DNA from: Dryocosmus kuriphilus | Lineage: Eukaryota; Arthropoda; Insecta; Hymenoptera; Cynipidae | Direction: 5' to 3' | Assembly: GCA_038277395.1 (NCBI GenBank) | Contig: CM076192.1 | Span: 16,220,299-16,284,298, forward strand | DNA: 64,000 nucleotides | In this document: one piece after another, positions 41,501 to 50,812 of the stretch | Layout of the letters: every line of letters starts with the position of its first letter | Position numbering within the stretch: position 1 is the stretch's first letter | The notes under the pieces: generated by a model | What the model was told of the DNA's origin: nothing | What the model saw: the letters and a program-made list of their open reading frames with translations, nothing else | Database searches by the model: none | Program-made: the position numbers and the translations under genes

Positions 41501-42852
41501 ATCTGGGTAAAGTTATTTTTAAAAGTTCAAGTTCGATCGTGAAAATCTACGTTTAATTGAAATATTTTTCAAAAATCTAGACCTATTCGAAAAGTGACAG
41601 GTAGCGACTTTAAAATCCTGGCAGCTATTGGTTGTGTACGATCTTGAAGTTCAGATGGGGCAATGATTTCATGAGAAATTAATTCTATCTGGCTATTAGA
41701 AACTTGAACGCGACCTCTTCGGTTAATTTTTTTTTAGATTTAAATTCTCAATTAATATTAAGCTTTCTAGCCCAACAAATGATCTAGAGGCACCAATATC
41801 TAACTTAGCTCTAATCTGTTGACCTTAACTGCAAATGGTTAGACATAATAAAGAATGCACGCCTAATAGAGAGGACAGTCGATAAGGAAGTTTGGACATT
41901 TTGTGAATAGGGACTAAGTCGTCGGTATGATAGGCTTCCGCTTCTAAAATTTAATTGCAATTTCCTGTTAGTTCGAGATTACGGTTGCTTTTGTCGACAC
42001 TCCAATAAGGAGAATTAATAGGTAAGAAAGGTGCTACAGGGTCGGCAGGAAAGATATCTGCCTCATTAAAGGGGTCGGTTTGTTCGAATCGCTAACGAAT
42101 GTCAATTTTCTAGTGTAAAAATTGTAATTATCAACTAGGAGCTGACTTCGTGACTGGAAGTCTGATAGGGAAGAATCGTTATGCAAAACTGAAGATTCTG
42201 AACCTTTTAATTTTATTCTGATTAGCGGTATATTAACAGTTAAAGAAATTCCGTTTTCTTTGATAAAAATTTTATTGTTAAGAACAGAAAAGTTATTTTC
42301 ACCCCCGCAGGAGTATAAACACCCGTGAAGTTATTAAATTCGAGCTCGTTATTCAAATATTCTACTTCAACTAATTCGATGATTCTACAAGATTTAAATT
42401 TCTTTTTCTTTACTGTAGGCCTCAAGTTTGTGGAAGATATCATAGAAACCTTTATAGATGCATTCCCCCCACAATACATCATCCTTTTTAGTTTCCCGTA
42501 CATCTAGGGGTGGGGTTTTCTGGCGGGTCACTAGATTTCTGCTGAGGAGACTTTGGGGTACGAGGATTTATTTCCGGGTTATTCCAGAGATTGGACTTGC
42601 TCTCTGCCCTAGGGTTATTCTCTTTCTCTTTGGCAAGATACATTACGTCGAGCAGTTCCTCATACTCAGGCGACTCTGTCCTTTCTTCTAAAAACGTACG
42701 TTTTTCTCGAGCGTTGTCAGGTCGTCTATTGGGACACCGGTAGTTCGGGTCTTTTTAAGCTAGATCGGGAAGCAGAGACCGTTCGGGAAAAGATGGGGAT
42801 TAGTAACTCAGCGCTACGCGAAAGCTCTTCTGAGCGATATTGGCAAGATATT
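41501..42852 (-). pseudogene. GypsyC gag end and protease region, degraded
   Basis: Minus strand only. Short frames such as 42503-42240 (MYGKLKRMMYCGGNAS...) and a Glu/Lys/Asn-rich gag C-terminus (LAKEKENNPRAESKSNLWNN, about 42650-42570). Protease motifs are not clearly readable. Plus-strand ORFs here (42325-42691) are shadows. Confidence 0.5.
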
Positions 42853-43823
42853 CTAGGTAGACGAAATCCTCAATGCCGTTGCGATGGATAGCCAAATGCA
42901 ACTTAGGTAACAAATTGCTATGAGCATAGCTAATCTCTTAAGCTCTGACATTTGGGGTCTTAGTTTTTCAAACATGGCCCTCATGCAAATCAGATAGTCG
43001 GAAACGGATTCCTCTTGGCTTCTGAGATGAATTTCTTGTCTTAATCCGAACTGGAAATCGGAATCCCCAAACCTAATCCTGAAGGCCATGCGAATTGATC
43101 GAAAGTTCGACACAAATTTTTGGAGCCTCTAAAACAGTTGAGAGCAATACCTTGTAAATAGTAAGGAATGACCCTCAACAATTTAACGTCAAGAATGCGC
43201 AGGCTGGAAGGGGTTAGACCGCGTCCATAGTGCCGAGCAGGTGTGTGAGAATGTGGTTGAGAAACAAAAGGGTTATATTCGTCATCACGTTCGTAGGTGC
43301 GAACAGTGTCGAAAGGGAAAACTTTACATTCATCTCGACAAGCTTGGTGAGAATCGTGGAAACGAGAATACTGATCCTCAAAATTAACATGAGAACGCCC
43401 GGGGTTCATTATATTCGAACTTCGAAGAGAAGAGTAGGTTTCAGGATCGCTAAAGGGGTCCGTATATCTATTATGTACTACTTCGGTGTCTAGTAGTGAC
43501 TACGAAGAGAGGGGATTGACCGGTGAAAGCAGGGAAGAAAGAGGTAGTAGCGAACGAAACTCTAATATAAGGATTACTGTGGCCGAGAGAGAGAGAGAGA
43601 GAGAGAGATCGATGACACCATATCTTCGCTGCTCTGCCTCGGTGTCGTAACTTCTCTTCACGTCCTTCCTTCCTTCCCGCTGATTGGTTATTTCCTTAGA
43701 CGCGAATTCTTCTTGGTAGGAATCCGAACCACGGCATTCGAAGCAATTAAGTGATGGTTTAACTCCTAGGCGAGGGTTGGTGGATGGAATCTTGCGGCCG
43801 GCAAATATAGGGTGGTTTTCCAA
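42853..43823 (-). pseudogene. GypsyC gag
   Basis: Frames 43409-43041 and 43113-42853: NPGRSHVNFEDQYSRFHDSH, then SLRILDVKLLRVIPYYLQGI, IRMAFRIRFGDSDFQFGLRQ, EIHLRSQEESVSDYLICMRA. This matches the capsid-like Retrotrans_gag layout (small R..R, Q.E..S..DY). The upstream frame 43823-43500 may be the gag N-terminus; it includes a (GA)n tract at 43585-43607 that encodes a Ser-Leu run. Confidence 0.65.
43585..43607. repeat. (GA)n microsatellite
   Basis: GAGAGA tract in the N-terminal gag frame of GypsyC. Confidence 0.95.
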
Positions 43824-43899
43824 GCAACCCTCAGACGATATTGAGAATCATACAGGCATTAGTACTGTCTCTCCGATTATAAATAAGGTCGGCGGAAAT

Positions 43900-44337
43900 G
43901 CCTGTCTACTGACGGACTTTATGGTCATTTCGCCCCATATGATAAATTTGGCGTCATTTCATATCCATTGAAAAATTTTGTGGTCAATTTACCCCTTACG
44001 ATAATTTTGGCCGAATTGCCTATCTATAGAAAGATTTTGTGGCCAATTCTCCCCTGAATTTAAAACAATTACCTTTTCCTACTTCGAAATAGGTAATTCG
44101 CTCTTAGTCGATCCTCACCAGGAACAACCTTTGGATATGTAGATGTCCTTGAAGCCAAAATGGAACTAAAAGATAACTAGAAGCAACCTAAAGAGAGTGA
44201 AATGAAGGTCTCTGGACAGAAGAAGACTTGTTTGAAAAAGGAGGTGATAGCGAATCCTATTCGATGACGCCACGAGATGAATGAACTTTTGAGTCTCTCC
44301 ACTCAAGACCGCATAGATCCTGTCGTTTGCTTTTGCA
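43900..44337 (-). mobile_element. GypsyC 5' LTR (partial) with 58-bp internal repeats
   Basis: 43981-44337 matches the LTR at 37205-37548. Within 43916-44056 a block of about 58 bases with TTTTGTGGTCAATT.CCCC and GGC.GAATTGCCTATC recurs three times with divergence; the other LTR has about two. The LTR's 3' part (as in 37064-37204) and a primer binding site are missing here and are replaced by unrelated sequence before gag. Confidence 0.7.
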
Positions 44338-44824
44338 ATTCAAATAACTAGGGAAACCATCGAATGCCCACAATCGTTAAAATTGTAAGTATCGTATTGT
44401 GAAGTAAAGTTGCAATAGATATATTGTAAAATTACAATACATGTATTGCACTTCCCAAATATATTTTTCTTGAAATATATTTTAAAAATTTTAGGAATTA
44501 TTACATGTACGAAATTGTAACATTTAGAATAAGTTTTTAAATAATGTTCATCTATACGTCATACCTAATTCTTGATTTATGTCTTATCAATTTCTAAGGC
44601 CAGAAGTTTGTTTAGTATATACGTGTGTGCTACCGTGAAAACCCGAGTTTAGTTAATACTATTTTTCATTAGTGAAAATGCGAAATTACCCAGGGTGTTT
44701 GTACAATCTGGTATTAAATAGTCAAAACGCAAAGTAATCAAGTGGTTTGTAAGAACCCGAATTAGTTTTATCTGCCATGTTCAATAAAAACCCGAAATAG
44801 AGCCCTCTAGCTTGCGATGTCTAA
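44338..44824. other. AT-rich stretch, no gene seen
   Basis: Flank of GypsyC. Several ATTGTAA words (44380-44450). No coding or RNA feature recognised. Confidence 0.55.
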
Positions 44825-45423
44825 GGGGCCATTATTTAATTACGTAAGACGGTTTTGCCCATTTTCGACGCCCCCCACCCCCATGTAAGGACACATAAGA
44901 TTTATCGAATCCCCTCTCCTCCGTCTTATGTAAGATTTCACCTAGAGTTCCCCTAAAAAGTGTTGAATAGTTAAATATCGGTAGGAGTGGTTCAATTACA
45001 CTAAATACATAATTATTAGTCTTTTAAAAATGCGTATTTAATACGCATAATTATAACATAATGAAAGGTAAGATTCGAAATAATCTAAGGAAAAAAAATA
45101 GCCCAAAAACTGAAAACTAGGAATAATATGTTCAATATATTATGAACAACTAGATTTGAAACAATATTAAAGGAAATCAGTCAAAGAGTAAATGGGAGCA
45201 TGAGAACTATTAAAACCGGAATTTTCAAAATCGTAAAATGGGTAGTTTGAGTAGAGTTATATGCTATGGTGATCATTTGAATTAAAAAAATGAACGTAGT
45301 AAAATATTACGCAAGAATAATTTTGACCCCCCCCCCCCCCCCCCCCCCCCCAGTAAGATCATGTAGAGATTTATGAAACCCCCGTTCCCCCTCGGGACCA
45401 TTACTTAATTAATTAATGGCCCC
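44825..45423. mobile_element. Harbinger-like MITE, about 0.6 kb
   Basis: The left end GGGGCCATTATTTAATTACG (44825) and the reverse complement of the right end GGGGCCATTAATTAATTAAG (45423) form terminal inverted repeats. Both flanks read TAA (44822-44824 and 45424-45426), a 3-bp duplication as in PIF/Harbinger elements. There is no transposase. It includes a 25-base poly-C tract at 45327-45351. Confidence 0.65.
45327..45351. repeat. poly-C tract (25 bases)
   Basis: Uninterrupted C run inside the MITE. Length is assembly-sensitive. Confidence 0.95.
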
Positions 45424-45489
45424 TAATCAATACGCCAAAAATACTGCGGAGTACCGGCAAAGGCATGAAGTGCATCGGACTGAACTTCA

Positions 45490-45960
45490 TGAATTTTCAC
45501 CATGAATTTCATAAATTACCATAAATTTCCACAAATTACCAAAATTCTCATAAATTACCAAATTTCCATAAATTAACAAAAATTCCATAAATTACCAAAA
45601 TTTCCATAAATTAACAAAAATTCCATGAATTACCAAAATTTTTTTTAATTTGTGGATGTTTCGGAAAATTATGGTAATTTTCGAAATTTATAAAAGCTTT
45701 GGAAATTTAAAAAAGTTTATAAATGTGGTAATATATGAAAATTTATGGTAATCTGCAGAAATTTAATAATTTTTTGAAAAATTGCCATAATTTACCAAAG
45801 CTTCCATAAGTTTCCATAAATTTATAAGGCTTTAAAAATTTATTGAAATTTATAATATTTTTAAAAACTTATCAAGTTTGGAAACATTGGTAATTTATTC
45901 AAATTTATGGCAATCTGCGGAAATTTAGTCATTTTTTGGTAAATTCTAGAAAATTTTTGA
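45490..45960. repeat. degenerate short tandem repeat, AATTACCAAAATTTCCATA type
   Basis: 45490-45640 holds about eight units of 17-19 bases (ATAAATTACCAAAATTTCC). 45650-45960 continues with the complementary words (GGAAATTTATGGTAATTT), so the whole is a decayed array with an orientation switch near 45650. Confidence 0.7.
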
Positions 45961-46189
45961 TAATTTTGACAACAGTTATCCTGGACGCAAGCCCAGCTCA
46001 GGTTGCTGAATCAAGTGCTTAACTAATAGTTGATGGTGATCAGCCGTTCACATAAGAAATATAAATGCGTGAATAAAAAGGCGAACTTTTAGCAGGATTG
46101 TTATGAAATATACATTATATGACAAGGGGAGACCGCAGTTACTCGACTCGCGTGAATGCCACTCTTATTTCGCTCGTGCCGTTAGATGT

Positions 46190-46700
46190 ACCCTTTCCAG
46201 TGTTTTGTGGGGTCCGGCAAGGTACCTCTGTGACTGGTCACATGCATACTTTTAGAGACACCCCCATCCTTTTCCAATGTTCTGCGGGCGGTGGGACTGA
46301 ATCCCTGTCACTGAATATAGAAATACATGAAGTCACACTTCTACTCCTCTTCATTGTTTTGAGGGAGGAGGGAGAGGTACATCTGCAAGTAGTCACATCA
46401 ATATTCGGAGTCACACCCTTACCTTGTTTCAGTGTTTTGCTGGAGACGGGAAGGCATCATTTTGACTTGTCGCAGAAGTACTTGAAATTACACCTCTATC
46501 CTTTCTCAGTGTTTTTCGGGGAGAGGGAAGGCATCACCGTAACTGGTCGTCACGAGAATACCTTAAGTCACACCCCGACCACTTTTCAATGCGTTTCGGG
46601 GTGCGAAGGCAACCCTGAGACTGCTCACAGAAATACTTGATGCCACACGCCCACCCCATTCCAATATTTTGTAGAGCGCGGAAAGACACCCCCATGTTCT
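46190..46700. repeat. 78-bp minisatellite, about 7 units
   Basis: A block with TTTCAGTGTTTTGCGGGG, then GGGAAGGCATCACTGTGACT, then AATACTTGAAGTCACACCC recurs at intervals of 75-79 bases (landmark TGTTTTG at about 46200, 46279, 46353, 46431, 46509, 46588, 46665). The 173-codon frame 46119-46640 exists because the unit is close to 26 codons. I do not take it as a gene. Confidence 0.85.
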
Positions 46701-47159
46701 TCAAACTACGTGTTAATATATAACAATTCGCCTAAAAGTTTTCAAAACCATGGAAAGCATATTTTTAAAATTCAGTTGTGAGGTAACTTAGAGTCAGGTC
46801 TCGAATAAGCGATCGTCTTTTGTAATTTGGGACTAAAATTGAGGTGCTTAGTCCTTTGCATTTTTGCCAAATTTCGAGTCTGGTAAGGTTGTAATTACAT
46901 GCACAAACTATCCGCCGCTGTACACAGTATCCGTTTATCGATTATTGCGGCACCTGGGCGAGGAAGCTTGAACACTAAATGTATTGTATAAAATGACGTT
47001 TGACCGCCGAACCAAGGCCATCTGAAAATTTGTCTGTATGCCTACCTAGGCATTATATCCCGAAATACATGGAAAAACGTTGCCAGACCCGCGGCCGGGT
47101 CTGTCAACGTCAATTGGGGCTTGATAACTTCCAGCCAGCGTAGCTTTCGGGCTCCTACA
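46701..47159. other. unassigned stretch with one strong hairpin
   Basis: No ORF of note. At 47077-47110 there is a 14-bp stem with one mismatch and a 4-base loop (ACGTTG, CAGACCCG, loop CGGC, CGGGTCTG, CAACGT). Confidence 0.6.
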
Positions 47160-47201
47160 TCAACCTAATATCAAGCCCAATATTAAACCAGTAACTGAGT
47201 T
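47160..47201 (-). pseudogene. LINE RT fragment on the far side of GypsyD
   Basis: The minus strand from 47201 reads CTCAGTTACTGGTTTAATAT, which translates LSYWFNIGLDIRLM. This is the RT segment (L..WF.I..G.RQG) that should follow VRVN at 52384-52440. The LINE was therefore continuous before GypsyD inserted at AGTT. Confidence 0.7.
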
Positions 47202-47580
47202 TGTTATACGCGTCTTAGGCGCTATAGTAAGAGGCAATCAAACAAAATTAATAACATAAATAACTTTACTAAGCTGATTCCCTCTTTTATAACGACACTC
47301 GTTTCGCCCGATAAGTAATTTAGTCTTTAATGTGAACCGCCTGGTAAGTGCCAATCGCAGGAAAGTTAGACACCGTCTTTGCCGCGGGGTGGACATACCC
47401 ACTAGCCAACCTGTACACACCGTGGCGGGGACGCGTTCCCTTCATGCCGGCGGAACGGCAGAGCTGAGTGAAGGTGTAAGCCGCTAGAACAGCGCTAGTG
47501 CCGCAGAAGCGCGCATCTCCCACCGCTCGACTCTGCCCTTCCACCGGCAGTCACGTGAGAAGCCTGCAAGGACTGGTGCT

Positions 47581-47586
47581 TATAAG
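47581..47586 (+). promoter_or_regulatory. TATA box of GypsyD LTR
   Basis: TATAAG in CTTATAAGGCGGTG, at a position suitable for transcription starting about 47610. The same sequence is in the 3' LTR (51440-51446). Confidence 0.6.
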
Positions 47587-47620
47587 GCGGTGCACGAGCA
47601 ATAATCGCAGATCTCCTTGG

Positions 47621-47709
47621 CGGCTTTGAGCCTCTCGGTCGCCTAGGAACCCACTGCGGCTTCGAGCTCCTCGGTCGCAGTTTGGCGCAGCTTTGAGCTT
47701 CTCGGTTGC
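47621..47709 (+). repeat. three GCTTTGAGC repeats in R region
   Basis: Three 22-base units, pattern CGGCTTTGAGCTTCTCGGTC plus GC, start at 47621, 47657 and 47688. They lie between TATA box and polyadenylation signal, so they would be in the R region at both ends of the RNA. Confidence 0.75.
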
Positions 47710-47739
47710 TAGCCTAAGTCAGCAGTGTAGAAGGTGATC

Positions 47740-47745
47740 AATAAA
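47740..47745 (+). terminator. polyadenylation signal of GypsyD LTR
   Basis: AATAAA in GATCAATAAAGTGC. The 3' LTR has AGTAAA at the same place (GATCAGTAAAGTGC), so the copy that would actually be used for 3' processing is weakened. Confidence 0.6.
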
Positions 47746-47801
47746 GTGCAACCTCAAAAAATGGTGGTGAGTTTTCTTTCTATACTTTAAACGTTAGGCC
47801 A

Positions 47802-48289
47802 GGTAGGCGGCATACTGGCTACCGCGACAAGGCGTCTCGAGTCATCTCGGCGCTACCTTTACCCTTTCCTTCCCCTGTCCGATAGCCGGCATTCTGGCTA
47901 TCACCCGTGTCACCCGGGTCAATTGGTTTCTCCTTCCCAAAATCCTTGTGCGTTTAGGATAACGCTTAGGTCAGGTAGGCGGCATACTGGCTACCGCGAC
48001 AAAGCGTCTCGAGTCATCCCGGCGCTACCTTTACCCTTTCCCTCCCCTGTCCGATAGCCGGCATACTGGCTATCATCCGTGTCGCCCGGGCTACTAGGCG
48101 TCTCCCTCCCCAAAACTCCTAAATTGACAGCCGGCATACTGGCTGTGTCTTTCCTTACGTGTTTCCAGTAGCATAAAATCACCCCCCTTCACGTTCAATC
48201 GCATTTAAAGGTACCCCGGCGTGAGCTTGCTCCACCACCCTCTCGATCACCCCTTGACGCAGATTAGCCGGCATACTGGCTAACTCTGC
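47802..48289 (+). ncRNA. six hairpins with constant GGCATACT loop (5' LTR)
   Basis: Hairpins at 47802-47823, 47881-47902, 47974-47995, 48053-48074, 48127-48146 and 48259-48289. Each has the loop GGCATACT (GGCATTCT in the second) closed by a C-G pair. The stems differ: GGTAGGC/GCTACC-type, GATAGCC/GGCTATC, ACAGCC/GGCTGT, TTAGCC/GGCTAA. The last is extended by GCAGA/TCTGC. Pairs 3 and 4 repeat 1 and 2 through the 172-bp duplication. Differences between stems are compensated on both sides. They would lie in the 5' leader of the element RNA. Role unknown: dimerisation, packaging or translation control are possible. Confidence 0.65.
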
Positions 48290-48524
48290 CACCCGAATCT
48301 CTTTCTCTAATCCGCGACGTCTTGTGTCAACGAAATTTCTGCACCGTATCTTCACAGGTGCTTTATACCTCTCTCACTCTCACCTACGGTGCAAACATCT
48401 ACAAGACCTTACCCGCCGCTAAGCAGGGTACCGATACCCCCCCCCCCCCCCCTTTATACAAATAAGGACCTACATGCATATATGTAGATGGATGTATATA
48501 CTCCCCAACTAGGTTCATATCAAT

Positions 48525-48541
48525 TGGCGGCCGAACGTGAG
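48525..48541 (+). promoter_or_regulatory. GypsyD primer binding site
   Basis: TTGGCGGCCGAACGTGA begins three bases after the LTR end TATCA. It would pair with a tRNA 3' end ending in a CCA-type sequence. A second TGGCGCCCAACCCC at 48713-48726 also resembles a PBS but is too far from the LTR. Confidence 0.6.
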
Positions 48542-48585
48542 ACTCTAAAAGATCACTAGAGGTACTTACTCGCGACCCATAGCCA

Positions 48586-49635
48586 GTGGCAAAATTCACG
48601 AACAAAGAAATGCCCTTACAGCATTCCCCAAAGAAAGAGAAACCTGTCTTAAGAACGATTTCAACACGCAGCACTCCAGTCACAAACGAAAGTGACTTAA
48701 ATAAAAATACGGTGGCGCCCAACCCCAAACCAAGCACCCAAAACGCAAACATGAGTCAAAGAGGCAACACATCAAACACTAACCCCAACCCAGGGGAATG
48801 AAATGGAACCAGTCCAAATATAGCACACCCTGAAACCGCAGCAGTCCCGGCCGCCATGACATTAGCGGACATAAGAGGAATAATCAGAGCTATAAGATCT
48901 CCAGCTCCACCGGCACCAGAGTTCTCGGGTTTCGAGCAAGAAAACCCCCAGAATTTCCTTCGAGAATTCGAAGCCTATCTCACTCAATTGGACGTCGATC
49001 GAGCCCACTGGACCCCGACCGCAGGAAAATCACTACGGGACTCGGCGGAAAAATGGTGGAACTCATACAAATCATTCAACCTATCTTGGGAAGAATTTAC
49101 CGAAGTTTTTTCGAACAAATACGCAGGAACTACGACGATAAATCTCTTACGCACCCAATTGCACTCTGTCAAACAGACAGACAAGGAACCCGTAGGAATT
49201 TTTCTACAAAGGAAATACCTACTTGCAAAACGTCTCCGGCCTACAGACACCGAGGAAGAATTGATAGCTTTGATATTGGAAGCTATTAAGCCAAGTTTAA
49301 AAAAATTAATGCGCCCTGCTAACCCCACACCATTCAGCGAATTATTAACTCGTGCCATGCTTGCTGAACAGGATGAGGCGGAAATCCAAACCTCAAAACA
49401 AAAACCTGAAACTACAAATAAACCAAAGTCTCAGGCAACCCCAGATAGCACCGAGATTACCAACAACCAACACCAACCTTACAAACCACGATGCTACTAC
49501 TGCCCGGAACGCCATCTTCACAAGGATTGTCCAGTGCTGGCACAAACAAGGCAGAAAAGGACTCAGGAAAACCGGCGCGGGGCGGGGGAGAACAACGTCC
49601 AAACGCAGAACCCAAGCAGTGCTCCCGCCCAGTAA
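48586..49635 (+). CDS. GypsyD gag (Retrotrans_gag with zinc knuckle)
   Basis: The main frame starts at 48856 (MTLADIRGIIRAIRSPAP; 259 codons). In the same frame 48586-48798 is open, Lys/Pro/Asn-rich, and separated only by TGA at 48799-48801, so the original start may be 48586. Domains: capsid-like region with FSGFEQENPQNFLREFEAYL, SLRDSAEKWWNSYKSF, WEEFTEVFSNKYAGTTTINL and EPVGIFLQRKYLLAKRL (residues about 20-150), then a Gln/Thr-rich tail and a knuckle CYYCPERHLHKDC. Builds the particle that packages element RNA. It ends at a TAA; the protease lies downstream after frame changes. Confidence 0.85.
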
Positions 49636-49689
49636 TCTCCACCGCCCAAATTCCACAAAGTTCTCTCCTCCGCATTCGAGTAAACATAG

Positions 49690-50060
49690 AGGAGAGAGAA
49701 AATCAAAGCCCTGGCCGATTGCGCCGCTTCTGCAAACATTGTAAGTTCTAGCGTCCTCAGGAAAAACCAACTGCACGATCTCTTACCCAGCCCACCAGAA
49801 GCCGACCTCGCATCACATGGGGCAACGATGAAACTGTCAGGAGCAATCCATCTGGATATCACTGTTAACGGTAGACCTTACCCAGGTTACTTTTTCGTCA
49901 CACACGGATCCCGCGACGAATTAATCCTGGGCAGACCTTGGCTCATCCGCCACGGGGCGATCATTGATAATATTTCGGATTGTATACACATAGGCCTCCA
50001 AAAACGGCAGAAGGATCAAGGCCCACGGTTCTCAATTAGTACCTGCACCACGAGGGTGAC
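49690..50060 (+). pseudogene. GypsyD aspartic protease-like segment
   Basis: The frame reads KIKALADCAASANIVSSSVL, where gypsy proteases have L-x-D-S/T-G-A-S/T, so the triad is D-C-A. Then MKLSGAIHLDITVNGRPYPG, YFFVTHGSRDELILGRPWLI (the ILG segment) and RHGAIIDNISDCIHIG follow. It is in the same phase as gag but separated by stops at 49633, 49681 and 49687; the codons just upstream (STAQIPQSSLLRIRVNIEE) are in another phase. Catalytic Asp is kept, but Ser/Thr and Gly are not, so activity is doubtful. Confidence 0.7.
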
Positions 50061-50812
50061 ACGAAGAAGGAGTTTACGAAACGACAGATGAAAGCGTCGG
50101 CAACGAACCGCTGGAAGAACTGACACGCCGCAACGAAAGCATGGGAGCAATCGCACAGGACCACACCGGGGTAGAACCAGCTTTACAACTACAAGATGGT
50201 CCACAACCAGTCTCGCAAAGAGGCAACGATCCTAGATCGGCCTCACGACACAACACCGGGGTACAACCAGCTTTACAACTACAAGCTGGTCCACAACCAG
50301 TCTCGCAAAGAGGCAACGATCCTAGATCGGCATCACGACACCACACCGGGGTACAACCAGCTTTACAACTACAAGCTGGTCCACAACCGGTCTCGCAAAG
50401 AGGCAACGATCCTAGATCGGCCTCACGACACCACACTGGGGTACAACCAGCTTTACAACTACAAGCTGCTCCACAACTGGTCTCGCAAAGAGGCGGCGGT
50501 CCTAGATCAGCCTCACAACTCCACGCCGGGATACAGTCGACTTCTCAACCCGAAGCCGACCCCCAACCGGGTCCCAGCCACCGCGATGGTGCACAACCAC
50601 GCGCAAATCCGAGCGACAGTGAACAACTGGGCTTTAAAAATAATGACGGCGAGCAGCCGTGTTATGAAGGAATCTACTCTTCGGACGAAGATCCAACGGA
50701 ACCAACAGAATTGTCATCAGACGCTAGAAAGCGTTACAGTCTTCGGAAGGATCGGGCGGCCTATTACCGCGAAGCAAGGCCGTACGCACCTCGACGGAAG
50801 AAGAGCGACTAG
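50060..50812 (+). CDS. GypsyD C-terminal ORF with 30-residue tandem repeats
   Basis: An open frame; the first in-frame ATG is at 50141, but upstream codons (EEGVYETTDESVGNEPLEEL) look coding and continuous with the protease after a frame change near 50058. Four 90-bp repeats (50160-50519) encode HTGVQPALQLQAGPQPVSQR plus GNDPRSASRH; a fifth is degenerate. The end is acidic (YSSDEDPTEPTELSSD), then basic (YSLRKDRAAYYREARPYAPR) with a stop at 50812. No RT or integrase motifs. Function unknown; it may replace the lost pol. Confidence 0.65.
   Translation, partial: HEEGVYETTDESVGNEPLEELTRRNESMGAIAQDHTGVEPALQLQDGPQPVSQRGNDPRSASRHNTGVQPALQLQAGPQPVSQRGNDPRSASRHHTGVQPALQLQAGPQPVSQRGNDPRSASRHHTGVQPALQLQAAPQLVSQRGGGPRSASQLHAGIQSTSQPEADPQPGPSHRDGAQPRANPSDSEQLGFKNNDGEQPCYEGIYSSDEDPTEPTELSSDARKRYSLRKDRAAYYREARPYAPRRKKSD
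50160..50519 (+). repeat. 90-bp coding minisatellite, four units
   Basis: Units start at 50160, 50250, 50340 and 50430 and are about 93-98% alike by eye. Because 90 is divisible by three, two further frames are also open across the array (plus 50196-50822, minus 50074-50436). Confidence 0.9.

Larger units (their letters stand above)
47202..48522 (+). mobile_element. GypsyD 5' LTR
   Basis: 1321 bp, TGTTATACG...TATCA. Predicted parts: U3 up to about 47611 with a TATA box (47581), R with three short GCTTTGAGC repeats and AATAAA (47740), and a long U5 (about 47760-48522). The U5 carries a 172-bp tandem duplication (starting 47802 and 47974), six GGCATACT-loop hairpins, and a C-run near 48438-48452. 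The 60-75-codon minus-strand frames over it are not taken as genes. Confidence 0.85.

Noticed and set aside
46119..46640. 173-codon ORF as a gene
   Set aside because: It is a by-product of a 78-bp minisatellite. No domain, and no start context or neighbours support it.
47077..47110. Hairpin as a Helitron 3' terminus
   Set aside because: No CTRR end follows at the expected distance, and no Rep/helicase or 5' TC start is seen nearby.
48713..48726. TGGCGCCCAACCCC as the GypsyD primer binding site
   Set aside because: It is 190 bases from the LTR end defined by comparing both LTRs and the TSD; TTGGCGGCC at 48525 is at the right place.
50160..50519. Regular 90-bp repeats as a CRISPR-like array
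   Set aside because: Repeats are contiguous with no unique spacers and lie in frame inside a retrotransposon ORF.
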